Shown: positions 1 to 5,330, counted from the stretch's first letter. The stretch is DNA of 5,330 nucleotides from Veillonella sp. (GCA_022737715.1 JAIITD010000116.1:1-5330), one strand, 5' to 3'. Notes: generated from the sequence alone by a model not told the origin. Made by a program: numbers and translations.

Positions 1-267
1 GACGTACAAGCTATCTTCGCTCATAACGACGAAATGGCATTGGGCGCTATCCAAGCAGCTAAATCCGCAGGCAAAACAATCTTCATCGTAGGCTTTGACG
101 GTACAGCTGATGCAGACAAAGCTGTTAAAGACGGCACATTGGCTGCAACAATTGCTCAACAACCAGACCAAATGGGTAAAATCGCTATTGATACAGCACA
201 AAAAGTTATCAAAGGCGAAGCTGTAGAAGCTAAAATCCCTGTAGATCTTAAAGTTGTTACAAAATAA
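1..267 (+). CDS. rbsB: D-ribose ABC transporter substrate-binding protein, C-terminal part (5' end outside window)
   Basis: This is the last 88 codons of a periplasmic sugar-binding protein. The reading frame is open from base 1 and ends at TAA 265-267. The segments FAHNDEMALGA, VGFDGTADADKAVKDG, LAATIAQQPDQMG and the final IPVDLKVVTK closely follow the C-terminal half of E. coli RbsB as I remember it (family: periplasmic binding protein type I, ribose/galactose group). In that family the NDEMALGA and GFDG segments contribute to the sugar pocket and hinge. The protein would deliver ribose, or a related sugar, to an RbsA/RbsC-type ABC importer that should lie upstream. The gene appears to be last in its transcription unit, because an intrinsic terminator begins 23 nt after the stop. 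The N-terminal domain, signal peptide and start cannot be seen, and ribose specificity is inferred from similarity alone. Confidence 0.9.
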   Translation, partial: DVQAIFAHNDEMALGAIQAAKSAGKTIFIVGFDGTADADKAVKDGTLAATIAQQPDQMGKIAIDTAQKVIKGEAVEAKIPVDLKVVTK

Positions 268-290
268 TTGTAAATAGAAACTGGATACAG

Positions 291-324
291 AAAAAGAGTC
301 GCACTATATGGAGCGACTCTTTTT
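291..324 (+). terminator. Rho-independent terminator of rbsB, probably bidirectional
   Basis: AAAAAGAGTCGC (291-302) and GCGACTCTTTTT (313-324) form a perfect 12-bp stem around a 10-nt loop. The GC-rich core is followed by a T-run on the plus strand. The matching A-run on the left arm gives a T-run on the minus strand as well. It therefore suits the end of rbsB and could also stop minus-strand transcripts that pass the porin gene. Confidence 0.88.
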
Positions 325-375
325 TATTGCTAAATTGTAAAACAAAAGGATACAGGGTTTCAAATACATCTCCCT

Positions 376-409
376 CTAAAAAATAGAACAGGCCTGTTCT
401 ATTTTTTAG
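376..409 (-). terminator. 34-bp perfect palindrome, terminator-like (array unit 1)
   Basis: The sequence is perfectly self-complementary for 17 bp each side of the centre at 392/393, with A and T runs at the outer ends of the arms. On either strand the hairpin has a GC-containing tip (ACAGGCCTGT) and a run of six T on its 3' side, so it could act as a terminator in both directions. It is the outermost hairpin reached by transcripts leaving the porin gene. Because the palindrome has no spacer at its centre, the RNA loop must open some central pairs. Confidence 0.65.
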
Positions 410-429
410 CACCCCTATATATCCTTTCT

Positions 430-459
430 TAGAATTAGAACAGGCCTGTTCTAATTCTA
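430..459. repeat. 30-bp perfect palindrome (array unit 2)
   Basis: Self-complementarity is perfect for 15 bp each side of the centre at 444/445, containing the core TAGAACAGGCCTGTTCTA. Unlike unit 1 it lacks a T-run, so it is a stable hairpin but not a typical intrinsic terminator. Confidence 0.8.
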
Positions 460-482
460 GAAACACATATATAGGCATTCTT

Positions 483-508
483 AGATTACTACAGGCCTGT
501 ACTAATTT
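483..508. repeat. Imperfect palindrome (array unit 3)
   Basis: This unit is centred at 495/496. The inner ACAGGCCTGT is intact. Relative to the other copies one base pair has changed on both sides (A-T to T-A at 490/501), which keeps pairing, while 489/502 is now a C-C mismatch. The outer arm pairs again through 483-488 with 503-508, with one G-U wobble. The change on both sides hints that pairing is under selection, but one pair is weak evidence. Confidence 0.65.
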
Positions 509-537
509 TGGAACCACATGTATAGGACGTTCTGAGA

Positions 538-1866
538 TTAGAACATGAAGTTCACGTCTGTACGCCAGTAATCACCTAAGTGGTTACCATCCATATCTTT
601 ATTAGCGAAGCCGTAGTATGCGCCAATAGATACGTTTTTATATGGAACGTAGTTTACATTAGCTACAAAGCCTTTATACCCATTGCGTACATGAGCTACA
701 TTTTTTGTATCTACGTAGTGTTGGTTATAGAAGCTATACGCCGGTGCAAAGGCACTACTGAAGACAGGAGAATTTGCTTCTTCATAATAGTATTGACCAC
801 GTACACTATAGGTACGAGCTTTACTAATATTGTAGTTACCGTAACCTACGCTAGCCATCCAAGCTTGGGAATTGGATATGCCTGGTGCCGTTAACCATTC
901 GCCGAATACGTTCCAACGGTTAAAGTTCATATTCGCGTTAAGGCCCCAAATATTTTTGTATGGAGAATCGATAAAGGACTTAACTTGCTTACCTGTAGCC
1001 GCATCAATATCTTGTCCTTGGTATAGTTTACCATTATGGAATCGGCCGTACATACCGCCAAGGGTAACATGTTTGTTAAGTTTACCCTTTACTTCAAGCA
1101 TAGCTGCTGTAATGGTATTTTGTTTATCTTGGTATGTGCCTGCGCCACCCCACCAATAACCATAGCTTGCGGATACATCCAACTTACCATGTTTGTACAT
1201 GAGGCGTGCTCCATCGATAAGGTCATCATACATAAGACCTAGTGCAGGCGTATATAATTGACGACCTACGCGCAATGTTGTGTCCTTGCCGAAATGATGG
1301 TCTACATAGGCAAGATTTACCTTAGCGACATTAGCGTTGCTATTGCCGAGCTCACCAGCACCTTGTACACGAACAACAGCATCAGTTTTATCATTTACCT
1401 TTGCATTAAAGATTACACGAGCCCGATAATCAAAAGAGGAATGCGTGCCATACGCATACGCATCATCTTTCAATTGGCTGCCGCGATAACGTAAACGGTA
1501 ATTACCTGTTACCTTCACATTGCCCGCTTGATCTTCTAATTTTGCTACACGCACGCCCAATGTGTTGAGTTCATTGCTAAATTCATCGGCCAAGCGATTG
1601 ATCATAGCTTGTTGTTCTGCATTCGCACGGTCTTGATTTGCCATGGCTTTTGCTACCATTTGAGCCATTTCGTACCGCGTAATATCTTTGTTTCCTTTGA
1701 AAGTCCCATCTGGATAGCCATTGATAATGCCGGCAGATGCCAATTGTTCTACCGATTGATAGGCCCAACTAGAAGGCTCTACATCGCTAAATGGATTCGC
1801 TGCATAGGCACTAACAGAACCCAATACAAAACAAGAAACTAAACTTGCTACTAATTTTCTATTCAT
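538..1866 (-). CDS. SLH-domain outer-membrane porin (OmpM-like)
   Basis: A 442-residue outer-membrane channel that also ties the outer membrane to the cell wall. Residues 1-22 are a signal peptide (MNRK, hydrophobic core, then SAYA with probable cleavage near 22/23). Residues 24-72 form one SLH domain (FSDVEPSSWAYQSVEQL, GIINGYPDGTF, ITRYEMAQM). Residues about 76-113 are a predicted coiled-coil (NRLADEFSNELNTLGVRVAKLED). Residues 117-442 are rich in alternating aromatic beta-strands (NYRLRYRG, VGRQLYTPALGL, ASVGYGNY) and end in NFMF, the terminal phenylalanine expected of a BAM-inserted barrel. In Negativicutes such proteins bind polyaminated peptidoglycan through the SLH domain. The full length fits an intact gene. 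The start is the ATG just before the signal peptide; the ribosome binding site is weak (GAGAGTGGG, rather far upstream). Substrate preference cannot be read. Its stop codon lies inside the downstream repeat array. Confidence 0.93.
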   Translation of the reverse strand: MNRKLVASLVSCFVLGSVSAYAANPFSDVEPSSWAYQSVEQLASAGIINGYPDGTFKGNKDITRYEMAQMVAKAMANQDRANAEQQAMINRLADEFSNELNTLGVRVAKLEDQAGNVKVTGNYRLRYRGSQLKDDAYAYGTHSSFDYRARVIFNAKVNDKTDAVVRVQGAGELGNSNANVAKVNLAYVDHHFGKDTTLRVGRQLYTPALGLMYDDLIDGARLMYKHGKLDVSASYGYWWGGAGTYQDKQNTITAAMLEVKGKLNKHVTLGGMYGRFHNGKLYQGQDIDAATGKQVKSFIDSPYKNIWGLNANMNFNRWNVFGEWLTAPGISNSQAWMASVGYGNYNISKARTYSVRGQYYYEEANSPVFSSAFAPAYSFYNQHYVDTKNVAHVRNGYKGFVANVNYVPYKNVSIGAYYGFANKDMDGNHLGDYWRTDVNFMF

Positions 1867-1920
1867 AGAGATAACCCACTCTCATCTATACACAAACAAA
1901 ATATATGAATCTATATTCTC

Positions 1921-1944
1921 TACATAGCATCATAATACTATGTA
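1921..1944. promoter_or_regulatory. Inverted repeat TACATAG-N10-CTATGTA upstream of the porin gene
   Basis: Perfect 7-bp arms (1921-1927 and 1938-1944) are separated by 10 bp, so arm centres are 17 bp apart. It lies 55-78 bp upstream of the porin start codon and 30 bp after the pcp stop. On the minus strand a TTTACA hexamer (-35-like) overlaps its outer arm, but I find no convincing -10 at the right distance. There is no T-run, so it is not an intrinsic terminator. It could be an operator or a hairpin in a pcp-porin read-through transcript. Confidence 0.4.
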
Positions 1945-1973
1945 AATACGATACAACATATTAGAGATGCCGC

Positions 1974-2627
1974 TTATTCATGTGGTGTTGTATACGTAAT
2001 ATCCTGTGCGGCGTAGCTTTCACCATGAGCCAATACGTGAACGATGGTTTCCAATGTAGCTCGTACGGTTTCACCAGCCATGCTAGGTTGATTTGGTTTA
2101 TCTACCACTTGAGATGGCAAGTATGGAATGTGCATAAAACCAGCCTTGATATTGCCCTTTTGTGCTGCATAGTGACATACGCCGTACATCAAGTGATTAC
2201 ATACAAATGTACCAGCCGTGTTAGAAACCTTGGCAGGAATGCTTGCTTGATGCAATGCATTGACGATGTTTTTAATAGGCAATGTAGCAAAGTATGCGCT
2301 AGGGCCATCAGCTACGATTGGTTCATCCTCTGGTTGATTGCCCGCATTGTCTGGAATACGGAAATCGTCGCAGTTAATAGCAACACGTTCTACCGTGATA
2401 TCTGTACGACCACCAGCTTGACCTACGCAGAGAATGAAATCTGGTTCGCATTTTTCAGCGGCTGTTTTCACAGTATCAACAGATGTATAACGCACAGTTG
2501 GTACCATTTGAGTGACTACCTTGTAATCGCCATCTGTATAACCATCCATCGTTTTTACCGCTTCCCATGCAGGGTTAATAGGTTCACCACCGAATGGATC
2601 AAATCCAGTAATTAAAATAGTTTTCAT
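1974..2627 (-). CDS. pcp: Pyroglutamyl-peptidase I (pyrrolidone-carboxylate peptidase)
   Basis: A cytoplasmic cysteine peptidase (MEROPS family C15) that removes N-terminal pyroglutamate (5-oxoproline) from peptides. The 217-residue length matches the family. It opens with MKTILITGFDPFGGEPINP, the family signature. The catalytic triad is visible: Glu80 in DITVERVAIN, Cys143 in NTAGTFVCNHLMYG, and His166 in AGFMHIPYLPSQ. GQAGGRT (69-75) and RIPDNAGNQP (90-99) are also conserved. There is no signal peptide. I chose the second of two adjacent ATG codons because GAGGTG (2633-2638) then sits 5 nt upstream; starting at 2630 adds one Met and leaves only 2 nt. The gene is last in the operon, 53 nt after the DUF979 stop. 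No terminator follows it before the porin gene. Confidence 0.96.
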   Translation of the reverse strand: MKTILITGFDPFGGEPINPAWEAVKTMDGYTDGDYKVVTQMVPTVRYTSVDTVKTAAEKCEPDFILCVGQAGGRTDITVERVAINCDDFRIPDNAGNQPEDEPIVADGPSAYFATLPIKNIVNALHQASIPAKVSNTAGTFVCNHLMYGVCHYAAQKGNIKAGFMHIPYLPSQVVDKPNQPSMAGETVRATLETIVHVLAHGESYAAQDITYTTPHE

Positions 2628-2632
2628 CATAA

Positions 2633-2638
2633 CACCTC
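2633..2638 (-). promoter_or_regulatory. Ribosome binding site of pcp
   Basis: GAGGTG on the minus strand, 5 nt before the ATG at 2625-2627 and 2 nt before the ATG at 2628-2630. The spacing favours the second ATG. Confidence 0.65.
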
Positions 2639-2680
2639 ATAAGGATATTTCAAAAGATTGTTCAACCACAGAACAAGGTC

Positions 2681-3610
2681 TTAAATAAAGTAGTACATCA
2701 ATAAAATATTCAATACAAGCATAGCCAATGCAATTGGAATTTGCGCTTTAATAACGCCGTATTGGTCGCGCATTTCAAGGAGTGCCACCGGTACGATGTT
2801 AAAGTTCGCGGCCATAGGTGTCATCAAGGTACCACAATAACCTGCAAGCATAGCGATAGCACCAACAGCTGCTGGGTTAGCACCGTGAGCTACAACGAGC
2901 ATTGGAATACCAATGGCACTGGTAATCATAGCAAAAGCAGCAAAAGCATTGCCCATAATCATGGTAAAAAGCACCATGCCGATGCAGTACGCTACAACAA
3001 TGAGGAATACATTATCCGCAGGTACTACGCTCGCTACTGCGCTAGAGATAATTTTACCAACGCCAGCCAAATTGAATAGATACCCTAGAGCTGCTAGTAA
3101 TTGGGACAAGATAGCAGTCCAACCGATAGCATCGATGAGGCGGCGACCTTCGTGGAAGCCTTGGTTAAGTTTACCTTTAGTAATGTAAAGAGCGGCACAC
3201 ATAGCGATAATGGCTGCGATACCGAGGCCTACAAGGGCACCTAATTTAGTAAAGAAGCCAATGATGAATGTAATAATACCAACGAGCAAGGCTGGTACGA
3301 AAATAACATTACCAATACGAACCGCTTCACCCTTTTTGAATTCAATAGCAGATTCAAAATAGTGACCCTTGCCTAATTGTTTTACCAATACAATGCCGGC
3401 CATAACGATAACGAGCCAGCCGTTGATTTCTTTAGAAAGGTAAGAACCAAAGATAAAGGATACACTGTACAATAACCAGAATAAGCCTGTACCGATGCGA
3501 TATTTATGTTCTTTATCAAGGAATGATTGAATAGCAAAGATAAATAAGATAATCCCTACAAGAAGGTATACATAATCTAAGGGCTGCATTTTATAGAGTA
3601 GTTCTAACAT
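2681..3610 (-). CDS. DUF979 family membrane protein, probable transporter subunit
   Basis: A 309-residue integral membrane protein with about ten hydrophobic segments, near residues 13-31, 39-57, 63-78, 100-120, 123-143, 163-182, 200-220, 223-242, 247-265 and 288-308. I recognise the DUF979 family (Pfam PF06166) from EGRRLIDAIGWTAILSQLLA (154-173) and TPMAANFNIVPVALLEM (264-280). The polar, glycine-rich stretches between segments (AHGANPAAVGA, GYCGTLMTPMAANFN) resemble the re-entrant substrate loops of ion-coupled carriers. No enzymatic motif is visible. It starts 1 nt after the stop of the DUF969 gene and pcp follows, an arrangement seen in many Firmicutes. The natural inference is a two-protein carrier for pyroglutamate or pyroglutamyl peptides, which the sequence alone does not prove. 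Confidence 0.88.
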   Translation of the reverse strand: MLELLYKMQPLDYVYLLVGIILFIFAIQSFLDKEHKYRIGTGLFWLLYSVSFIFGSYLSKEINGWLVIVMAGIVLVKQLGKGHYFESAIEFKKGEAVRIGNVIFVPALLVGIITFIIGFFTKLGALVGLGIAAIIAMCAALYITKGKLNQGFHEGRRLIDAIGWTAILSQLLAALGYLFNLAGVGKIISSAVASVVPADNVFLIVVAYCIGMVLFTMIMGNAFAAFAMITSAIGIPMLVVAHGANPAAVGAIAMLAGYCGTLMTPMAANFNIVPVALLEMRDQYGVIKAQIPIALAMLVLNILLMYYFI

Positions 3611-3611
3611 A

Positions 3612-4361
3612 TTATTCAGCCTCCTTCTTTAATTCTTCTGGTGTAACGAGGATATTAAATTCATTTGGTACCAATTTACCAGCCTTCATATCCGCTTCGT
3701 CACGAGCAACAGAGGCTTGAATTGTTTTATCAAAAATAATAAAACGAATGAAGTTAACAATATATGCACAGATGGCTGTTGGCAATCCGTAAAGCACCAT
3801 ATCTGTTAATTCAACGGAATATCCCAATTGTTCCATAACGCCCTTGATGAGTAGCAAGCCACCGGCAGCAAGGAATAGATTTTGACCAAAGAAGTTACCG
3901 CTGTTATCTGCAGAAGCAGCAATGCCACGCACCTTATCAAGAGTACGTTGTGATACAGGACGACCTTGTGCTACAGCTGCTTCACTCATAGGCGCGATCA
4001 ATGGACGTACCATAGCAACCATACCGGACATGTTAATACCAAAGGCTACTGTCACTTGGCGTACAAATAAGTAAATCATAAAGATACGACCTGCTGTAGC
4101 AGCGTTGATTTTACTAATCAAAATTTCAGCCCGTTCACGTAAACCGTGACGTTCCATAAGACCAATAACAGGTAAAATTAGAATAAATAATGACATATAA
4201 CGATTCTTAACAAAGGCTTCCCCTATAGCACCAACGATATCATTGATACTGAGACCACCTGCAAGGCCCGTTACAAACCCTGCGGCTACGACAACTAACA
4301 AGGCATTAAAGCGCAGCATCAGACCGATGACCATCACTAAAATACCAGATAAGACTAACAT
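3612..4361 (-). CDS. DUF969 family membrane protein, probable transporter subunit
   Basis: A 249-residue membrane protein of the DUF969 family (Pfam PF06149), the usual partner of DUF979. Hydrophobic segments lie near residues 1-18, 20-37, 55-69, 90-113, 156-175 and 186-210, followed by a charged cytoplasmic-looking tail. Family-typical stretches are KNRYMSLFILILPVIGLMER (52-71), FGINMSGMVAMVRPLIAPM (107-125) and ASADNSGNFFGQNLFLAAGG (149-168); the polar residues inside the last are candidates for a substrate site. I start at the ATG at 4359-4361 because GAAAGGA lies 9 nt upstream and hydrophobic sequence begins at once. An in-frame ATG at 4392-4394 would add 11 residues (MLDGFLKGCET) but has no ribosome binding site. 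It is the first gene of the DUF969-DUF979-pcp operon. The transport role is inferred; the substrate is unknown. Confidence 0.88.
   Translation of the reverse strand: MLVLSGILVMVIGLMLRFNALLVVVAAGFVTGLAGGLSINDIVGAIGEAFVKNRYMSLFILILPVIGLMERHGLRERAEILISKINAATAGRIFMIYLFVRQVTVAFGINMSGMVAMVRPLIAPMSEAAVAQGRPVSQRTLDKVRGIAASADNSGNFFGQNLFLAAGGLLLIKGVMEQLGYSVELTDMVLYGLPTAICAYIVNFIRFIIFDKTIQASVARDEADMKAGKLVPNEFNILVTPEELKKEAE
3620..3624 (-). promoter_or_regulatory. Ribosome binding site of the DUF979 gene inside the DUF969 coding end
   Basis: AAGGAGG on the minus strand lies within the last codons of the DUF969 gene (Lys-Lys-Glu-Ala-Glu-stop), 9 nt before the DUF979 ATG at 3608-3610. Stop and start are separated by 1 nt (TAA-T-ATG), so translational coupling and fixed stoichiometry are likely. 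Confidence 0.8.
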
Positions 4362-4370
4362 AGTCTCACA

Positions 4371-4377
4371 TCCTTTC
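4371..4377 (-). promoter_or_regulatory. Ribosome binding site deciding the DUF969 start
   Basis: GAAAGGA on the minus strand, 9 nt before the ATG at 4359-4361. The upstream in-frame ATG (4392-4394) is preceded by CAGTTTTGA, with no Shine-Dalgarno match, so the shorter protein is preferred. Confidence 0.65.
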
Positions 4378-4412
4378 AAAAAACCATCTAACATTCAAAA
4401 CTGAACGCATAG

Positions 4413-4471
4413 ATATAATATATATGTATATATTATATATCCAAATGTAAAAATTCTGTATTATCTTGTAC
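4413..4471 (-). promoter_or_regulatory. AT-rich promoter region of the DUF969-DUF979-pcp operon, with a 12-bp dyad
   Basis: ATATAATATATA (4413-4424) and TATATATTATAT (4427-4438) form a perfect inverted repeat around a TG centre. On the minus strand it contains TATAAT at 4432-4437, a perfect -10 hexamer, but the hexamer 17 bp upstream is weak (TACAGA). An alternative is TTTACA (4446-4451) 17 bp before TACATA. The region lies between the terminator of the acetyltransferase gene and the operon, so a promoter must be here or further upstream; the exact hexamers are uncertain. The dyad may be an operator or chance in AT-only sequence. Confidence 0.4.
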
Positions 4472-4511
4472 AAAAAAATACACCTCATGAGGAATTTTCT
4501 CACGAGGTGTA
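4472..4511 (-). terminator. Rho-independent terminator of the acetyltransferase gene
   Basis: On the minus strand TACACCTC (4511-4504) pairs with GAGGTGTA (4486-4479), an 8-bp stem. It continues past one mismatch as a 4- to 5-bp inner stem (4488-4492 with 4498-4502) with a small AATTT-type loop. A run of seven T (4478-4472) follows. It begins about 35 nt after the acetyltransferase stop codon. Confidence 0.85.
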
Positions 4512-4545
4512 CAGATTATAAAGCCCTTCCACGCTTTTAACGCAA

Positions 4546-5031
4546 TTAGATCAAGTCTTTTTTAAACAATACGGTTGTATGTTGTTTTCCTCTAAAATGC
4601 ACTTGATCATAAGCTTTAAATCCGAAGGATTCATACATCTTAGGCAACCATGGATGTTCCTTAGCGGTACCTAATGTAACGGCCGGTGTTTTAAATTGTG
4701 TTTTTAACAATTCTTCTGCATACCCTAATGTTTCCCGTGCATAGCCCTTACCTTTGAAAGCTGGCGCTGTTACGAAATGCGCTATATGTGGAAATTTATC
4801 CGGTGTAGAGTATTTAACCCAAGGCATACAGAATGTAATAGAACTTACCAATTGTCCATCGATATACAATCCATATACAGGATAGGTTTCGATCCATTCT
4901 TTGGACTCTTCTTCGGTAAAGTCGATGGCATCAAAGGTGATTGGAAAATCTTTTATAGCTGCATAACCTTCAATTAAAACCTTATGGTATTCCGCTGTAT
5001 CTTCTACTGTTAATTGTCTAAATTCTTTCAT
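4546..5031 (-). CDS. GNAT family N-acetyltransferase
   Basis: A 161-residue cytoplasmic protein, normal length for a single GNAT domain that moves an acetyl group from acetyl-CoA to an amine. Acetyl-CoA-binding motif A is seen as HFVTAPAFKGKGYARETLGYAEE in two parts: beta-strand 4 HFVTAP (85-90) and the pyrophosphate loop KGKGYA (93-98), followed by helix alpha-3. Motif B is LPKMYESFGFKAYDQ (129-143), with the Tyr usually serving as general acid. The N-terminus (MKEFRQLTVEDTAEYHKV) is the usual beta1-alpha1 start. The substrate cannot be told; the family includes small-molecule, peptide and ribosomal-protein acetylases. The start ATG has GAGGGC 6 nt upstream. It is flanked by terminators on both sides and so is probably a single-gene unit unrelated to the pcp operon. 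Confidence 0.9.
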   Translation of the reverse strand: MKEFRQLTVEDTAEYHKVLIEGYAAIKDFPITFDAIDFTEEESKEWIETYPVYGLYIDGQLVSSITFCMPWVKYSTPDKFPHIAHFVTAPAFKGKGYARETLGYAEELLKTQFKTPAVTLGTAKEHPWLPKMYESFGFKAYDQVHFRGKQHTTVLFKKDLI

Positions 5032-5118
5032 TGTCTTGCCCTCATATCTATATCTTTATCAAACTACTGTATTTATATTTTATACATATATTTTGTATAT
5101 TTATTTATCATGAATGTA

Positions 5119-5147
5119 ATTATACTCCTTTATGTATCTAAATGCAA
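5119..5147 (-). promoter_or_regulatory. Candidate promoter of the acetyltransferase gene
   Basis: On the minus strand TTGCAT (5147-5142) is followed after 17 bp by TATAAT (5124-5119), a perfect -10 with a partial -35. Transcription would begin about 80 nt upstream of the start codon, leaving an AT-rich leader. The surrounding DNA is so AT-rich that other -10-like sites occur closer to the gene. Confidence 0.45.
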
Positions 5148-5198
5148 TATTTTTACATAAATATTTGATGAAGTTTTATAAATTTAACAATAAAAGCA

Positions 5199-5233
5199 AA
5201 AACAGGATGCATCACAAAGATACATCCTGTTTT
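5199..5233 (-). terminator. Rho-independent terminator of the gene at the right edge
   Basis: AAAACAGGATG (5199-5209) pairs with CATCCTGTTTT (5223-5233). After one C/A mismatch three more pairs (ATC/GAT) close a 5-nt loop. On the minus strand the stem is followed by TTTTTGCTTTTATTG, an adequate U-rich tail. A second, smaller hairpin (GAGCTT-TCAC-AAGCTC, 5235-5250) sits just before it in the transcript. It lies 40 nt after the stop codon at 5274-5276. Confidence 0.78.
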
Positions 5234-5273
5234 GGAGCTTTCACAAGCTCGAGGGGAAGTTATAGTTAATGTA

Positions 5274-5330
5274 TTATTGGCTAATACGGGAACCATATAC
5301 GTCGCGTTGATTTTTTGGTTCGTTGTTAAC
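5274..5330 (-). CDS. C-terminal end of an unidentified protein (5' part outside window)
   Basis: The minus strand from the window edge reads VNNEPKNQRDVYGSRISQ followed by TAA at 5274-5276. The stop sits just ahead of a strong terminator in the same direction, as expected for a true gene end. The tail is polar and charged, with no recognisable motif in 18 residues, so no function is offered. Another minus-strand frame is open across the terminator, but that would place the hairpin inside a gene and is less likely. Confidence 0.5.
   Translation of the reverse strand, partial: VNNEPKNQRDVYGSRISQ

Larger units (their letters stand above)
376..547. repeat. Tandem array of 51-52 bp units, each centred on an AGGCCT palindrome
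   Basis: Three palindromes are centred at 392/393, 444/445 and 495/496, so the period is 52 then 51 bp. A weaker fourth copy (GAAC-ATGAA-GTTC, 541-553) is centred at 547, again about 51 bp on. The 18-bp core TAGAACAGGCCTGTTCTA is identical in the first two units (384-401, 436-453). The spacers are also related: each has a CTATATAT/CATATATAGG/CATGTATAGG block followed by TTCTTAGA or TTCTGAGA. The whole unit is therefore repeated, not only the palindrome. The array fills the gap between convergent rbsB and the porin gene and would be transcribed as the porin 3' UTR. Its function is unknown; a stack of terminators, mRNA-stabilising hairpins or a protein-binding array are all possible. Confidence 0.85.

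Noticed and set aside
384..453. The GAAC...GTTC palindromes as LexA/DinR operators
   Set aside because: The Gram-positive LexA box has GAAC and GTTC separated by 4 bases; here the gap is 6 (AGGCCT). The array is also downstream of both genes, not at a promoter.
257..517. Minus-strand open frame of 86 codons across the palindromic array
   Set aside because: It owes its length to the repeats (a 51-bp period gives a 17-residue repeat containing QACSN), crosses the rbsB terminator and overlaps the rbsB end. It has no convincing ribosome binding site and resembles no protein I know.
376..547. CRISPR array
   Set aside because: Only three to four units exist, and the spacers between palindromes are related to each other instead of unique. 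There are no cas genes nearby.
580..1842. Several plus-strand open frames of 60-100 codons antisense to the porin gene
   Set aside because: All lie opposite the porin reading frame, lack ribosome binding sites and show no protein-family features.
1980..2615. Plus-strand open frame of 211 codons antisense to pcp
   Set aside because: It is a shadow of the well-supported pcp frame: Cys-, Trp- and Ile-rich with no family motif, and no ribosome binding site or promoter at its start.
5269..5310. Plus-strand small ORF starting ATG at 5269 behind a GAGGGG sequence
   Set aside because: It encodes only 13 residues, the GAGGGG is about 12 nt away, and it is antisense to the better-supported gene end at 5274-5330.

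Overview
The window looks like chromosomal DNA of a Veillonella-type member of the Negativicutes (diderm Firmicutes). The main reason is the gene at 538-1866 (minus strand). It encodes a signal peptide, one SLH domain, a coiled-coil linker and a beta-barrel ending in phenylalanine, which is the OmpM-type SLH-porin typical of that group. Moderate GC, AT-rich intergenic DNA and strong GGAGG-like ribosome binding sites fit. The genus is an inference from protein character, not from a search.

Layout, left to right. Bases 1-267 hold the 3' end of a plus-strand ribose-binding protein gene (rbsB type), followed by an intrinsic terminator at 291-324. Bases 376 to about 547 hold a tandem array of 51-52 bp units, each centred on an AGGCCT palindrome. 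The array lies between convergent rbsB and the porin gene and runs into the porin stop codon. Every other gene is on the minus strand. The porin gene (538-1866) is preceded by a 107-bp spacer with a TACATAG-N10-CTATGTA dyad. Upstream of it is a compact operon, transcribed right to left: a DUF969 membrane protein (3612-4361), a DUF979 membrane protein (2681-3610, a 1-nt gap with its ribosome binding site inside the previous gene), then pyroglutamyl-peptidase I, pcp (1974-2627). An AT-rich promoter region and the terminator of the next gene (4472-4511) separate this operon from a GNAT acetyltransferase gene (4546-5031). The right edge holds the last 18 codons of an unidentified minus-strand gene (5274-5330) and its terminator (5199-5233).

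How the genes may work together: the DUF969/DUF979 pair plus cytoplasmic Pcp suggests a unit that moves pyroglutamate or pyroglutamyl peptides across the inner membrane and removes N-terminal pyroglutamate. The transport role is inferred. The porin lies immediately downstream with no visible terminator in between, so read-through from pcp is possible. Apart from the palindromic array and the uncharacterised transporter pair, this is ordinary core-genome sequence. I see no mobile element, CRISPR array, phage gene, tRNA or rRNA.
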